This document shows, in pieces, positions 33,202 through 43,115 of a stretch of DNA of 64,000 nt. The first letter of the stretch is position 1. Every line of letters begins with the position of its first letter. Made by a program: the position numbers and the translations under genes. The stretch is taken from the NCBI RefSeq assembly GCF_900104175.1, contig NZ_FNIX01000009.1, positions 182,855-246,854 of the forward strand. Direction: 5' to 3'. The DNA comes from Lentzea jiangxiensis. Lineage in GTDB: Bacteria > Actinomycetota > Actinomycetes > Mycobacteriales > Pseudonocardiaceae. The notes under the pieces were generated by a model that saw only the letters and a program-made list of their open reading frames with translations, ran no database searches and was not told the DNA's origin.

Positions 33202-34032
33202 TCAGACAAGCAACGTGGTGATCAACCTCCTCGATTCTTCCGCACCCAAGGCGTCTCGATCCAACTGCTTCAGCACGTCGGAGTAGGCGGTGAGCGACGC
33301 CGCGTCCTCCAGGAAGAGGCCGGCGTTCTGGCTCTCGACGAAGACCACAGGCTCGAACTTGTCGTAGCTGAGCTGCGTGAACGATCCGGACATCCCCGCG
33401 TGCGCGCCGAGGGCGATCGGCACGACCCGGAAGGTGATGTACTGCCGCACCAGCATCACGTGGATGTGGGTGAGCTGTGCCCTCATCACCTCGGGTCCGC
33501 CGACCGGCAGGCGCAGAGCCTGCTCGTGCACGTAGAAGACGAACTCCCGGCCAGGCCTCAGGACCTCCTGGCGTTCGAGCTTCGCCCGGATCAACGCGTC
33601 GATGTCGGCAGGCTTGATCTTGGCCGACTTCTCGGCGGCCGCACGGATGTAGGCGGCGATCTGGAGCAGGCCCGGCACTAGGTTCATCGACCAGACGGTG
33701 ATCTTGCTGGCCAGGCGTTCCTGGCTGATGAGCGAGTGCACCTGGTCCGGTACCCCGTCCTCGGGGAAGAGCAGCCAGCCCTTCTCGCGTGACTCCTTGA
33801 ACAACGCGAGCATGTGCTCGACGTCGGCGGAGGGGGCGCGGCAGTAGGAGAGCAGGCGCACCAGGTCGGTTTCGGTGACGCCGCCCTTGCCCTGCACGAG
33901 GTCGGAGACCTTGGCTTCCTGCCAGTCCAGGAGTTCGGCGAGTCTGCGCTGGGTCATGCCGCTCTGCTCGACGGCGTCCCGGACGCCATTGCCGAACTCC
34001 CGGCCTGCCACGCTCGAGTTGCGCTTCGGCAT
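33202..34032 (-). CDS. XRE-family regulator with DUF5753 domain
   Basis: 276 residues. An N-terminal helix-turn-helix (residues ~14-65: MTQRRLAELLDWQEAKVSDLVQG) is followed by the DUF5753 domain (SMNLVPGLLQIAAYIRAA, LERQEVLRP, FYVHEQALRLPVGG, YITFRVVP). Such proteins with a DUF397 gene next to them form a lineage-specific regulatory pair numerous in Streptomyces and Pseudonocardiaceae. Here the pair is inserted between ppx and the lytic transglycosylase. Confidence 0.92.
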   Translation of the reverse strand: MPKRNSSVAGREFGNGVRDAVEQSGMTQRRLAELLDWQEAKVSDLVQGKGGVTETDLVRLLSYCRAPSADVEHMLALFKESREKGWLLFPEDGVPDQVHSLISQERLASKITVWSMNLVPGLLQIAAYIRAAAEKSAKIKPADIDALIRAKLERQEVLRPGREFVFYVHEQALRLPVGGPEVMRAQLTHIHVMLVRQYITFRVVPIALGAHAGMSGSFTQLSYDKFEPVVFVESQNAGLFLEDAASLTAYSDVLKQLDRDALGAEESRRLITTLLV

Positions 34033-34134
34033 GGGAGCGAAGCTAGGGCCTCAGATCCCTTCCGCCCCAACGTTTCTGCCCGAATCGCCCCGAACGAGGT
34101 ACGACTTGGCAGCGTCCCAACGCGACACGCCGTG

Positions 34135-35484
34135 CTAGCTGGGCGTGCTCGTGACCAAGCTCTGCGAGGTCGTTCCCGCCGGGCTGCTGCCGCTGTCGGC
34201 GGCGGACGACTGCGCGGCGGACGACTGCGCCGTGGACGTCTGGGCGGTGGACGACTGCGAGGCGACCGACGACGAGGACTGCTGCGGCGGGGGCGTGGGC
34301 TCCGTCTGCGGCGGGTTGGTCGTCGTCGTGGTGGTCGTCGTGGTGGTCGACGGCGTGGTGGTCGTGGTCGTCGTGGTGCAGGTGGACGACGGCGGCGTGG
34401 TTGACGTGGTCGTCGACGTCGTGGTGGAGCTGGTGGTCGACGTCGTGGTCGTCGGGCAGCTCGGCGTCGTCGTCGTGGTGGTGCTCGTGGTGGTGGTGGT
34501 GGTGGTGGTGGTCGTCGGGTTCGACGGGTTGGTGGTGCCGCTGTTGCCGTTGGTGGGCGGGTTGCCCGTGTTCGGGTTGCCCGGCGTGGGTTCCTGCCGG
34601 TTGTTGCCCGTGTCCGGGAGCAGCGGGAGCGCGTCGACGTTCTCGCCGTACTCCTTGGCCCACTTGAGGACCGTCTGGACGTAGGAGTCGGACCTGTTGT
34701 AGCGGAAGATCGCCGCGGCGCGGTCGCCCTGCTTGCTGAGGTCGCCGCCGCCCGCGCACAGGTAGCGGCCGGCGCCCAGGGCGGCGTCGTAGATGTTGTT
34801 CGGGTTGACGTTGCCGTCGTCGTTCAGGTCGCCGCCGAAGCTCGCCCACGTCTCGGGGATGAACTGCATCGGGCCGACCGCGCGGTCCCAGGTGCTGTTG
34901 CCGTCCAGGCGGCCGCCGTCGGTGTCCTTGATCGCGGCCATGCCGGGGGCGCCGTTGAGGACCGGACCGAGGATCTTGGGGGTGGCGTCGCCGACGGCGT
35001 TCACGCGGCCGTTGTTGGCGTGGTTGGACTCGACCTTGCCGATGCCCGCGAGCAACGCCCAGTCGAGGTTGCAGCCCGGGACGAGCTCGCCCATCTTGTC
35101 CTCGGCGCGGAGGTAGGCCTCCAGGACGACGCCGGGGATGTCGTGCACGCCGGGGATGTCGTCGAGCACGAGGCCGGGGTCGATGTCGCCCTCGTCGTCG
35201 AGGTCGCCGTCCTCCAGGTCCGCGAGCAGCGAGGCGCTCAGCTCCTCCGAGAGCGGCAGCCGGCCGGACGCGCCGAGCTCGGCGGGGTCGCGGTGCAGGG
35301 CGCCGAAGACGTCGGCGGGACCGAGCGAGACAGCGATGTCATCGTGCTTGGCGAGGTTGACCCAGTCGACGAGCTTGGTGCCGACGATCATGGCCGGCGC
35401 GAGCATCGCAGCCAGCGCCGCCACGGCGAAGCCCTTTTGCCTGGGACTTAACGCCGACGGACCGCGCAGTTTGGCCATTGCCAC
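34135..35484 (-). CDS. secreted lytic transglycosylase with long Thr/Ser-rich tail
   Basis: 449 residues. N-terminal signal/anchor (KGFAVAALAAMLAPAMIVG), ~80-residue acidic spacer (DLEDGDLDDEGDID), then a MltB-like transglycosylase domain: DWALLAGIGKVESNH (catalytic Glu), GPVLNGAPG, WDRAVGPMQFIPETW and ALGAGRYLCAGGGDL. From residue ~300 the chain is disordered: Pro/Asn repeats, then several poly-Thr runs, then Ser/Ala/Gln repeats (STAQTSTAQSSAAQSS). A TTA leucine codon occurs at codon 12 (35451-35449). GTG 35484 or ATG 35478 may start translation. It cleaves peptidoglycan outside the membrane, perhaps attached to the wall through the tail. Confidence 0.87.
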   Translation of the reverse strand: MAMAKLRGPSALSPRQKGFAVAALAAMLAPAMIVGTKLVDWVNLAKHDDIAVSLGPADVFGALHRDPAELGASGRLPLSEELSASLLADLEDGDLDDEGDIDPGLVLDDIPGVHDIPGVVLEAYLRAEDKMGELVPGCNLDWALLAGIGKVESNHANNGRVNAVGDATPKILGPVLNGAPGMAAIKDTDGGRLDGNSTWDRAVGPMQFIPETWASFGGDLNDDGNVNPNNIYDAALGAGRYLCAGGGDLSKQGDRAAAIFRYNRSDSYVQTVLKWAKEYGENVDALPLLPDTGNNRQEPTPGNPNTGNPPTNGNSGTTNPSNPTTTTTTTTTTSTTTTTTPSCPTTTTSTTSSTTTSTTTSTTPPSSTCTTTTTTTTPSTTTTTTTTTTNPPQTEPTPPPQQSSSSVASQSSTAQTSTAQSSAAQSSAADSGSSPAGTTSQSLVTSTPS

Positions 35485-35578
35485 GAATACTCACCTCTCG
35501 TGCGTCATCGCGGCTCGCCGTCTCGCAGTTACGGCGAACGCCCCAGTCCGTGACCTGTTCCACCCTGCCCCACAGAGA

Positions 35579-35606
35579 AGCCTAGGTGTACCCAAGACGG
35601 AGTTAA
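35579..35606 (-). promoter_or_regulatory. likely promoter of the lytic transglycosylase gene
   Basis: On the minus strand ttaact (35606-35601), a 16-bp spacer and taggct (35584-35579) resemble a -35/-10 pair. A leader of roughly 90 nt would follow, containing a tcgccgt/acggcga hairpin near 35511-35537. Confidence 0.35.
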
Positions 35607-35630
35607 GCGTGCGTTCGGTTCCGTTGACTG

Positions 35631-36134
35631 TTAACGGACCGCGCAGTCGCCGGTGGGCCACAGGCCCTGCTCGCCCAGGACGGCCAGCGCTTCGTCGCCC
35701 ATCGGGTTCACGCCGGGGCCCTTCGCGAGGGCGTGCGCGACGTGCACGTGCAGGCACTTGACCCGGACCGGCATGCCGCCGGCGGTGACCTGGGTGCCGA
35801 GCGACTCGATGGCGTCGCGCTCGGCGAGGTACGACTCGTGCGCGCGCTGGTAGGCCGCCGCGAGCTCCTCGTCGTGCGCCAGCCGGTCCTGCTGCTCCTT
35901 CATCAGCCCGCCGCTCTCCAGCGTGCTGACCAGGGAGTTCAGTTTCGGGCACGTCAGGTAGTACAGCGTCGGGAACGGCGTGCCGTCGGGCAGCCGCGGC
36001 GCCGTCTGCACGACGTTCGGGTGCCCGCTGGGGCACCTCGAGGCGATCGCACGTGTCCCACGCGGCGTGCGGCCGAGCTGCTGAGCGACCGTTTCCAGGT
36101 CAGCAGCACTTACTTGTGCGTCACCGATTCCCAC
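35631..36134 (-). CDS. DUF501 family protein
   Basis: About 167 residues. VAQQLGRTPRG, ASRCPSGHPNVVQTAPRLPDGTPFPT, LYYLTCPKL and VKCLHVHVAHALAKGPGVNP are the conserved DUF501 features; paired Cys/His (RCP, TCP, KCLHVHVAH) suggest a metal site. Function unknown; always found beside ftsB-like and eno genes in actinobacteria (Rv1025 homologue). GTG 36134 is preferred; a TTG at 36149 is possible. The 5' end overlaps the ftsB-like gene. Confidence 0.88.
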   Translation of the reverse strand: MGIGDAQVSAADLETVAQQLGRTPRGTRAIASRCPSGHPNVVQTAPRLPDGTPFPTLYYLTCPKLNSLVSTLESGGLMKEQQDRLAHDEELAAAYQRAHESYLAERDAIESLGTQVTAGGMPVRVKCLHVHVAHALAKGPGVNPMGDEALAVLGEQGLWPTGDCAVR

Positions 36135-36604
36135 AGTTCCTCGTACCAAGACCCTTGTGCCGCGGGCTTGCCCGACGGCCTCTCCGATTCGGTGTTGCGA
36201 CTCTCGTCACCCGGCAGTTGCACGATGTAAGGCGTCTCGCCCGGCCGCACCCAGTGCAGCCGCTTGCGCGCCTCGATCTCCACGTACGCCGGGTCCTGCA
36301 GTTCCGCCTTGCGCTTTTCGAGCGCCGCGACGGTCTCGCGCAGCTTCTGCTGCTCCGCGCCCACGTCCCGCAGCTCGTCGCGCTGCGAGAGGTAGGTGCG
36401 CAACGGGACCGCGATGCTCAACGCCAGTGCGCACAGCACCATCGCGAACATCGCGGCCCGCCGCGTGCCGGTCATGCCGAACGCGCCACCCGTGCCGTCA
36501 CCACGCCGCGCGGGCGCCTTCGGACGGGGAGGCTTGCGCGCGCGTGCGGGCCTCGCCTCCCGCTCTTCGCGAGGACGACGGGGACGACGCGCGCGCTCGG
36601 CCAT
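36110..36604 (-). CDS. FtsB/DivIC-like septum formation protein
   Basis: 164 residues: ~45-residue Arg/Pro-rich cytoplasmic head, one transmembrane helix (AAMFAMVLCALALSIAVPL), an external coiled coil (LSQRDELRDVGAEQQKLRETV, LEKRKAELQDPAYVE) and the RKRLHWVRPGETPY motif of actinobacterial FtsB/Rv1024. It would bridge FtsL and FtsQ in the divisome. Positioned directly after eno with an 11-bp gap and overlapping DUF501. Confidence 0.9.
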   Translation of the reverse strand: MAERARRPRRPREEREARPARARKPPRPKAPARRGDGTGGAFGMTGTRRAAMFAMVLCALALSIAVPLRTYLSQRDELRDVGAEQQKLRETVAALEKRKAELQDPAYVEIEARKRLHWVRPGETPYIVQLPGDESRNTESERPSGKPAAQGSWYEELWESVTHK

Positions 36605-36615
36605 GACTCAGCTTC

Positions 36616-38110
<1,495 letters not shown>

Positions 38111-39334
38111 TCAGCGCAGACGAACGGGCAGGTGCTTCACGCCGTTCTGGAAGTTCGACCGCAGCCGGCTGACCTCGCCGTCGAGCTCCAGCCGGCCGGG
38201 CAGGTCGAGGACGGCGTCGAACACCGCGCGCATCTGGGTCCGGGCCAGCTGCGCGCCCAGGCAGAAGTGCGGGCCGTGGCCGAAGCTCAGGTGGTCGGCC
38301 TCCCGCCGGCCCACGTCGAACCGGTCCGGCTCGGTGAAGACGCGCTCGTCGCGGTTGGCGGAGGAGAACCAGACGACCACCTTGTCCCCCGCCCTGATCT
38401 CCTGCCCGGCCAGCGAGGTGTCCCGCACGGCCGTGCGCCGGAAGTGCATGACCGGCGTCCACCACCTCAGCATCTCCTCGACCGCGGTCGGGAGCAGTGA
38501 GCGGTCGGCGCGCAGCCGCTCGTACTGGTCCGGGTGGGAGAGCAGGGCGATCAGGCCGCCGGGGATGCCGTTGCGCAGGGTCTCGTTGCCCGCCACCGAG
38601 AACAGCCAGAAGAGGTTCTCGAACTCCTCCGGCGAGATGTCCTCCCGCATGAGGTTGCTCAGCACGTCGTCCCCCGGCGACGAGCGCTTGTGCTCCGCCA
38701 ACGCGTGCGCGTAGGCGTGGAGGTCGGGCATGCCGTCGCGGGCGCGCGGGTCGCGGCCGTCGGAGGGGCGCAGCTCCAGCGCGGCCAGCGCCATGCCGGT
38801 CATGCCCTCGGTCGAGCTGGACGACAGCGCGTACTCCGCGTCCTGGAAGCCGATCACGCGGTTGCTCCAGTCGTAGAGCAGCGCTCTGTCGCACCGCGGC
38901 ACGCCGAAGACGTCGGCCAGCGTCAGCAGCGGGAGGTCGGCGACGTCGGCGGCGAAGTCGCCGGTCAGGCCCGCGACGATCGAGCGGGCGTTCTCGCGGA
39001 TGCCGTCTTCCAGGCGGGCGACCGCGCGGGGCGTGAACGCGCTGGTCAGCATGCGGCGCAGCCGCGTGTGCGAGGGCGGGTCCTGGTTCAGCATCATCCG
39101 CTGGACGTAGGCGAGGTCGGCGGGCCGCGGGTCGCGGATCTGGGTGGCGCCGCGGTGCGAGGAGAAGACGGCGGGCGTGCGCAGGACCGTGCGGACGTCG
39201 TCGTGGCGGAAGACCGCCCAGAAGTCGTCGATCCGCACCACGTCCCTTTCGCGCAGCCGGGTTAATGCGTCGTGCGGGACTCCCGAGGTATACGTGTCCG
39301 GGTCGACGATGAGGTCGGCATCGGTCCTGGGCAT
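38111..39334 (-). CDS. cytochrome P450 (CYP124/125/142-like)
   Basis: About 407 residues. Heme ligand Cys in FGHGPHFCLGAQLAR, I-helix AGNETLRNGI, ExxR in VEEMLRW, and QDPPSHTRLRRMLTSAFTPR near residue 90, which with HRGATQ resembles the lipid/steroid-oxidising CYP124/125/142 group. ATG 39334 begins 15 bp from the divergent hydrolase start; ATG 39358 in frame is an alternative. No SD is visible. The gene contains a rare TTA codon at 39265-39263 (codon 24). Confidence 0.9.
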   Translation of the reverse strand: MPRTDADLIVDPDTYTSGVPHDALTRLRERDVVRIDDFWAVFRHDDVRTVLRTPAVFSSHRGATQIRDPRPADLAYVQRMMLNQDPPSHTRLRRMLTSAFTPRAVARLEDGIRENARSIVAGLTGDFAADVADLPLLTLADVFGVPRCDRALLYDWSNRVIGFQDAEYALSSSSTEGMTGMALAALELRPSDGRDPRARDGMPDLHAYAHALAEHKRSSPGDDVLSNLMREDISPEEFENLFWLFSVAGNETLRNGIPGGLIALLSHPDQYERLRADRSLLPTAVEEMLRWWTPVMHFRRTAVRDTSLAGQEIRAGDKVVVWFSSANRDERVFTEPDRFDVGRREADHLSFGHGPHFCLGAQLARTQMRAVFDAVLDLPGRLELDGEVSRLRSNFQNGVKHLPVRLR

Positions 39335-39349
39335 AGAACGGATTCTGAC

Positions 39350-40054
39350 GTGCTTCATGTCGAACGTGGTGGGAACGGGCCGTTGCTGGTGCTGCTGCAC
39401 GGGCTGGGCGCGACCGGCGAGGTGTGGCAGGACGTCGTCGCCGGGTGGAGCGGGAGCTGGCTCGTCCCCGACCTGCCCGGCCACGGCCGGAGCGCGCCTC
39501 TCGACCGCTACTCGTTCGGTTCGATCGCCGCCGCCGTCGCGGAGGTGGTCCCCCGCGAGCCCGTCACGGTCGTCGGGCACTCGCTGGGCGGCGTCGTCGG
39601 GCTGACGCTCGCGAGCGGGTGGTTCGGCGTCGACGTGAGGACGTGCGTCGGGATCGGGATCAAGGTCCGGTGGACCGACGACGAGCTGGCGAAGGCCGCG
39701 TCACTCGCCCAGAAGCCCGCGAAGGTCTTCGAGACGCGGGACGAGGCGGTGCAGCGCGCCTCGAAGATGGCGGGTGTGCCGATCGCGCACGGGGTGTCCG
39801 AAGTGGACGGCGGGTGGACGCCCTCGCTGGACATGAGGGCCTTCGGCGTGGGCCGGCCGGACATGGCCGGGCTGGTCATGGCCTCGCAGGCCCACGTCGT
39901 GCTGGCGGCGGGCGAGAACGACCCGATGAGCCCCCAGGAGCACCTGGCGGAGCTGGTGCCCGAGCCGGTGGCGTTCCCCGGCCTGGGCCACAACGTGCAC
40001 GTCGAGTCGCCCTCGTCCGTCAGCCTGCTGCTGTCCGGCCCCACTAGACGGTGA
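39350..40054 (+). CDS. alpha/beta-hydrolase
   Basis: 234 residues. LLVLLHGLGATGEVW (oxyanion region), LPGHGRSAPLD, nucleophile elbow VVGHSLGGV, acid near AAGENDPMSP and His in GLGHNVHVESP give a full triad. Start GTG 39350 lies only 15 bp from the divergent P450 ATG and lacks an SD, so it may be leaderless. The 3' end overlaps the convergent SDR gene by 11 bp. Possible partner of the P450 in ester or lactone metabolism. Confidence 0.85.
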   Translation: MLHVERGGNGPLLVLLHGLGATGEVWQDVVAGWSGSWLVPDLPGHGRSAPLDRYSFGSIAAAVAEVVPREPVTVVGHSLGGVVGLTLASGWFGVDVRTCVGIGIKVRWTDDELAKAASLAQKPAKVFETRDEAVQRASKMAGVPIAHGVSEVDGGWTPSLDMRAFGVGRPDMAGLVMASQAHVVLAAGENDPMSPQEHLAELVPEPVAFPGLGHNVHVESPSSVSLLLSGPTRR

Positions 40055-40784
40055 CGAGGCCACCGTCGACGTTGATCACGGCGCCGTTGATGAAACCGGC
40101 GCCGTCGGAGGCGACGAACACGACGGTCTCCGCGATCTCCTCGGGCTCACCGGCACGGCCGAGCGGCACGACGTTCGCGAACTGCTCGAAGATCTCGCCG
40201 GCCTGCGTCACGGCCGCATCGGTGCGGATCGGGCCGGGCGCGACGGAGTTGACGCGGACGCCGGAGCCGCCGAACTCGCTGGCCCACGACCTGGTGAGGC
40301 CGTCCATCGCGGCCTTCGAGGCGTGGTAGACGGACCCGACCGGCGAGCCGAGCTGGCCCGCCACCGACGAGACGTTGACGATCACGCCCTTGCCCTTGGC
40401 GACCATCGCGGGGGCGAGGGCGGCCGTGAGGAAGTACGTGCCGCGGACGTTGACGTCGAACACCCGGTCGTAGTCCTCGACGGACTGCTCGGGGGTCGGC
40501 GAGAACGGGAAGATGCCCGCGTTGTTGACGAGGACGTCGACGTCGCCGACCTCCTGCGCCAGCTTGCGGACGTCGTCGAGGTCACCGACGTCGGCGACGA
40601 CGAAGTGACCGGTGCCGCCGGCCTGCTCGATGAGCTCGACGGTCTCCTTGCCGAGCTCGGCGCGGCGGCCGGTGACGTAGACGGTGGCGCCCTCCTGCGC
40701 GAGCTTGACCGCGATGGCGCGGCCGATGCCCGAGGTGGCGCCGGTGACGAGGGCCTTCTTGCCGTGGAACTTCTTCGTTGACAT
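40044..40784 (-). CDS. short-chain dehydrogenase/reductase
   Basis: 246 residues from ATG 40784 (ATG 40820 would add 12 basic residues). ALVTGATSGIGRAIA, VNNAGIFPF, NVSSVAGQLG, catalytic YHASK, and C-terminal NVDGGLVTV are classical SDR features. Converges on the hydrolase gene. The substrate is unknown; location beside a P450 suggests oxidation/reduction of the same small molecule. Confidence 0.9.
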   Translation of the reverse strand: MSTKKFHGKKALVTGATSGIGRAIAVKLAQEGATVYVTGRRAELGKETVELIEQAGGTGHFVVADVGDLDDVRKLAQEVGDVDVLVNNAGIFPFSPTPEQSVEDYDRVFDVNVRGTYFLTAALAPAMVAKGKGVIVNVSSVAGQLGSPVGSVYHASKAAMDGLTRSWASEFGGSGVRVNSVAPGPIRTDAAVTQAGEIFEQFANVVPLGRAGEPEEIAETVVFVASDGAGFINGAVINVDGGLVTV

Positions 40785-40834
40785 GTCCACGAACTTGCCG
40801 ACGCCTCGTCGTCGCGCCATAAATTCCGGATGAA

Positions 40835-42373
40835 TCAGCTGGTCAGCGCGGGTGAGCGGAGCGAGAAGTAGATCCGCACGTACGACGGGACGCGGTACCG
40901 CCCGAGCTCCAGCGGCTCGACCAGGTGCACGTCCGCCAGAGCCTCCATCAGCGGTTCGACGGCCGAGATGTCACCGCCGCTCAGCCGCGCGGCCTCGCAC
41001 ACGTCGACCACCTCGGCGCCCTGCCGGGCGAAGCAGTCGAGCAGGTGCCGCTGCTCCCCGGTCAGCTGCCGGTCGGCCTCGACCATCGGCGCGAGCACCG
41101 CGCGGCAGTCCGACGGCACCGCCTCGCCGAGCACGGTCCCCCGTTCCATCTGCCTCAGCAGCATCGCGACCGTCCAGCGCGGGCGGCTGCTGAGCTTGCC
41201 GCCGAGCACGCGGATCGGGGTCGGCAGGTGCGAGACGCGGGCGAGGACCCGCGCCACCAGCTCGGGCTCCTCCGCGGTCCTGGCAGGGTCGACGACCTTG
41301 CCGAAGAACTCGTGCGCCTCCGGCACCGAGAGCCCGGCGATCGTCAGCCAGGTCACGCCGGACAGCTCGTTCCACCGCCGGACGCTGGTCAGGACCAGGC
41401 CGGAACCGGGCACGTGCAAGTCCCGCACCGAGGCCGCGTCCTGCAGGTCGTCGACGACGACCAGGAACCGCTTGCCGCGTGCTTTCTCGCGCCACAGCGC
41501 GGCTTTGTCGCCCACGGGGTTCTCCACGCCGACAGCGCGCAGCAACTCGTTCGCGACGTCGTGCCCGCGCACGAAGATCTGCCCGTCCGGGAACCGGTGC
41601 TTGACGAGGTGGCCGATGTGCACGGCCAGCGCGGTCTTGCCGCTGCCGTGCATGCCCGCGATGCCGACCGTGCGCGGCAACGTCCTCAGCGCCTGCTCGA
41701 TCTCGGCGGTGCGGCCGGTGAAGTCCTCGACGCCGGGCGGCAGCTGCTCGGGCCTGCGCGGCAGCGTGAGCTCGCCCCGGAGGATCTGCTCGTGCACCTC
41801 GCGCAGCTCGGGACCAGGTTCGAGGCCGAGCTCGTCGTTCAGCAGGGCGCGCATCTCGTGGAACTGCTCCAGCGCCTCGACCTGCCTGCCGTCGCGGTAG
41901 AGGGCACGCATCAGCAGGGCGCGCGGGTGTTCGCGCAACGGGTACGCGGCGACGTGCTTCTGCAGCTCGAGCACGTCCAGCTCCCGTTCGAGGAAGATCT
42001 CACGGCACCGGAGCCGCTCGTTGCCGAGCCGCACCCGGTGCGCCTCGAAGTAGCTGCCGGTCAGCCCCGCGAGCGGCTCGTCGCGGCAGTCGTCGAAGAC
42101 CTCGGCCTGGAGGGTGTAGCCGCCGTCCTTCGACCTCAGGTCGAGCTCCGGGATCGCCTTGCGGATCTTGTACATGTACGTCCGCAACGCCATCACCGCA
42201 CTCGGCGTGGGGTCGTCCCAGACCATCCGGACCAGCTGTTCGTTGCTCAGGCGCAGGCCGTTGTTCAGCAGCAACGCCGCCAGCACGGCCCGTTGCTGAC
42301 GCGGGCCCAGGTCGATCTCCTCGTCGTCGCGCCAGGCTCGTACCGGACCCATCAGTGAGAAGCGCAGGCTCAT
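40835..42373 (-). CDS. SARP/AfsR-type regulator (OmpR-like DNA-binding, BTAD, NB-ARC)
   Basis: 512 residues from ATG 42373. Residues 1-95 are a winged helix (LGPRQQRAVLAALLLNN, MALRTYMYKIRKAI), ~100-245 the bacterial transcriptional activation domain (HPRALLMRALYRDGRQVEALEQF, LGLEPGPELREVHEQIL), and the rest an NB-ARC-like ATPase with Walker A GMHGSGKTAL and Walker B FLVVVDDL. No TPR tail follows. SARPs activate secondary-metabolite clusters. Nearby P450, hydrolase and SDR genes are candidate targets. Confidence 0.9.
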   Translation of the reverse strand: MSLRFSLMGPVRAWRDDEEIDLGPRQQRAVLAALLLNNGLRLSNEQLVRMVWDDPTPSAVMALRTYMYKIRKAIPELDLRSKDGGYTLQAEVFDDCRDEPLAGLTGSYFEAHRVRLGNERLRCREIFLERELDVLELQKHVAAYPLREHPRALLMRALYRDGRQVEALEQFHEMRALLNDELGLEPGPELREVHEQILRGELTLPRRPEQLPPGVEDFTGRTAEIEQALRTLPRTVGIAGMHGSGKTALAVHIGHLVKHRFPDGQIFVRGHDVANELLRAVGVENPVGDKAALWREKARGKRFLVVVDDLQDAASVRDLHVPGSGLVLTSVRRWNELSGVTWLTIAGLSVPEAHEFFGKVVDPARTAEEPELVARVLARVSHLPTPIRVLGGKLSSRPRWTVAMLLRQMERGTVLGEAVPSDCRAVLAPMVEADRQLTGEQRHLLDCFARQGAEVVDVCEAARLSGGDISAVEPLMEALADVHLVEPLELGRYRVPSYVRIYFSLRSPALTS

Positions 42374-42549
42374 GCGACAGGACAACGCCGGTGCGCAATC
42401 CCGCCTTCCCGGCCCACCCGATCGGACGCAGGCCGAACCCCTTGTCTTTCGTGTCCGAATTGGACCCGTTGCCCCCGTGTCCACCCGTTCAGGTCCTGTC
42501 GCCCGGACGGCAGTCGAAGAACCGGCAGGCGGTGAGTACCGTTGATCGA
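42374..42549. other. 176-bp divergent region between SARP and TPR genes
   Basis: No gene or clear operator repeat is seen; it must contain both promoters. Confidence 0.4.
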
Positions 42550-42921
42550 ATGACGGACGGCACCTTCGAGGCGTTTCGGAAGGCCGAGGCGTTGATGGCG
42601 CAGCGCAGGCCCCTCGACGCGCTGCGCGAGCTGAGGCAGGTGCTGGACGAGGCCGGCGAGGCTCCGTCGGTGCAGTTGCTCGCCGGACGGGCCTATCTCG
42701 GGTCCGCGCAGCTCAGCAGGGCTGAAGAGGCGTTCCGGAAGGTGCTCGACCTCGATCCGAGCGACCACTACGCGCGGTTCGCGCTCGGCAAGACGTTGCA
42801 ACGGCAGGGCCGCCTCCCCGAGGCGCTCGCCCAGCTCCGGATGGCGGTCGCGATGAACCCGTCGCCGGAGTACCAGGAGGCGCTCGGCGAGGTCAAAGCC
42901 CGGCTGGCGCTGGAAAACTGA
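42550..42921 (+). CDS. small TPR protein
   Basis: 123 residues forming about three tetratricopeptide-like helix pairs: FRKAEALMAQRRPLDALREL, LAGRAYLGSAQLSRAEEAFRKVLDLDPSD and ARFALGKTLQRQGRLPEALAQLRMAVAMNPS. Presumably a protein-protein adaptor. ATG 42550; GTG 42532 in frame is an alternative. Followed by a 194-bp gap with nothing recognisable. Confidence 0.85.
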   Translation: MTDGTFEAFRKAEALMAQRRPLDALRELRQVLDEAGEAPSVQLLAGRAYLGSAQLSRAEEAFRKVLDLDPSDHYARFALGKTLQRQGRLPEALAQLRMAVAMNPSPEYQEALGEVKARLALEN

Positions 42922-43115
42922 CACTTTCGTCCACTGTGGACGAAATATAGCGAACCGTGGTGATGTCGGCACTCGCCGTGACCGCCTCCAGTTCCCCACC
43001 CGCCGTCCGCCGCACCACCTGAACCGCCCCTGACCTGCGCCTCAGCGCACCGGCCGCGCCGTTTTGCCCGCTTTCACCCCTTCGGCAGCAGCACGGACCA
43101 CGTAACCTGGGTCTC

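Noticed and set aside
35485..35640. Possible c-di-AMP (ydaO-type) riboswitch before the transglycosylase gene
   Set aside because: Such elements often precede actinobacterial wall hydrolases, but the conserved core segments could not be found in this leader.
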